Source: Tenrec ecaudatus
Lineage: Eukaryota > Chordata > Mammalia > Afrosoricida > Tenrecidae
NCBI RefSeq assembly: GCF_050624435.1
Contig: NC_134540.1
Coordinates: 103,011,739 to 103,075,738 of the forward strand
Reading direction: 5' to 3'
Length of the DNA: 64,000 nucleotides
A model generated the notes under the pieces. That model was not told where the DNA came from. It saw nothing but the letters and a program-made list of their open reading frames with translations, and did no database searches. How positions within the stretch are numbered: the stretch's first letter is position 1; each line of letters starts with the position of its first letter. Below are positions 59,993-64,000 of the stretch, piece by piece. The position numbers and the translations under genes were made by a program.

Positions 59993-60465
59993 TGATTTAC
60001 AACCTTTTTGTGACCGATGGTGTGCTCCTTCCACGTGCACTGTTGAAAATAAAGATGTCACTTGAGGACGAAGGTAAGCCTGAGGCAAGGGGTGATGTTT
60101 CACTTGCTTCTTATGAGTGTGAACGCTGCGCAGGAGACAAGGGATGCTTCAGAAGAAGGAATGCATTTGAATGAGGGTTTTCACAGGAATATTGAAGGTA
60201 CCGTAGAACAAACAAATCTGTCTCGTAAGGCAGACAACCAGAACGCTCCGTGCAAATGAAGATGGTGAGACTTCAGACTCGGTACTTGGTACAAGTTATC
60301 AGGATAACCCAGGCCCGGGAGCAGGACATGACTTTCCATGAGAAGGCTTCCCTCAGTGGCCACATGGGCTGGCACCTAACAGTACTGGTGAGAAGGGCTC
60401 TGGAGCAGGCGGTGTTGCATTCCTAGAGTTGCCATGCGCTAGGTGCCAGGAGTGACCCAATAACA

Positions 60466-64000
<3,535 letters not shown>

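Larger units (their letters stand above)
57600..60465 (+). mobile_element. RTE LINE, decayed, split by an L1 and a MITE
   Basis: Sense copy. The endonuclease region 57690-57910 gives NWNLKVGDKEEEIVVEKYGL and GNRNEAREHMIKFCKTNEFS, close to the RTE/BovB NWNAKVG..RNE..IEFC block. RT remnants lie at 58560-58930, with an ALKGLTKNKTPGINR-like segment by eye. The C-terminal and 3' part resumes at about 60040-60465 after an L1 (59397-59868) and a MITE. Many stops. Confidence 0.85.

Overview
The window is mammalian nuclear DNA, not a microbial accessory region. It covers the 5' part of NALCN, the gene for the sodium-leak channel, on the + strand, plus about 22 kb of upstream intergenic DNA. NALCN is recognised from two coding exons whose conceptual translations match its conserved N-terminus: exon 2 (coding part 50474-50581) and exon 3 (61111-61293). 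Both have consensus splice sites and phase-0 boundaries. A CpG island at about 22630-23720 fits the promoter. A non-coding exon 1 is inferred to end at the donor at 23070/23071. On this model intron 1 is about 27.4 kb, intron 2 about 10.5 kb, and intron 3 runs off the right edge. Nothing in the window encodes a complete single-copy protein.

The repeats point to an afrotherian, most probably a tenrec (Echinops-like). There are more than 20 tRNA-derived AfroSINE-type SINEs. There are about ten RTE (BovB/RTE1-like) LINE copies with recognisable endonuclease and reverse-transcriptase remnants. There are several L1 3' ends of a family I associate with tenrec, and two hAT elements with SPIN/URR1-type termini. 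Species assignment is inference; Afrotheria is firmer than tenrec.

Layout: 1-2.4 kb unclassified; 2.4-6.3 kb L1 then RTE; 7.4-9.0 kb an old L1 carrying an RPL26 retrocopy with an intact 145-codon frame and a 14-bp target-site duplication; 9.4-11.5 kb an L1 3' end with a 236-bp tandem duplication; 11.8-13.3 kb RTE; 15.6-17.5 kb an old L1 ORF2 fossil; 18.9-22.6 kb LTR, SINEs and a (TG)18 microsatellite; 22.6-23.7 kb the NALCN CpG island and exon 1; 23.7-50.4 kb intron 1, dense in SINEs, MLT1-like LTRs, nested RTE and L1, a mariner fossil and a 626-bp element with terminal inverted repeats; 50.4 kb exon 2; 50.6-61.1 kb intron 2, mostly RTE; 61.1 kb exon 3; 61.3-64 kb the start of intron 3.

The observations most worth checking are a predicted 16-codon upstream ORF that bridges exons 1 and 2 and stops 7 nt before the NALCN start codon, a perfect TACTAAC branch point before exon 3, the SPIN-like hAT pair around exon 2, the open RPL26 retrocopy, and several multi-layer transposon nests. 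I found no evidence of a novel multi-gene system.
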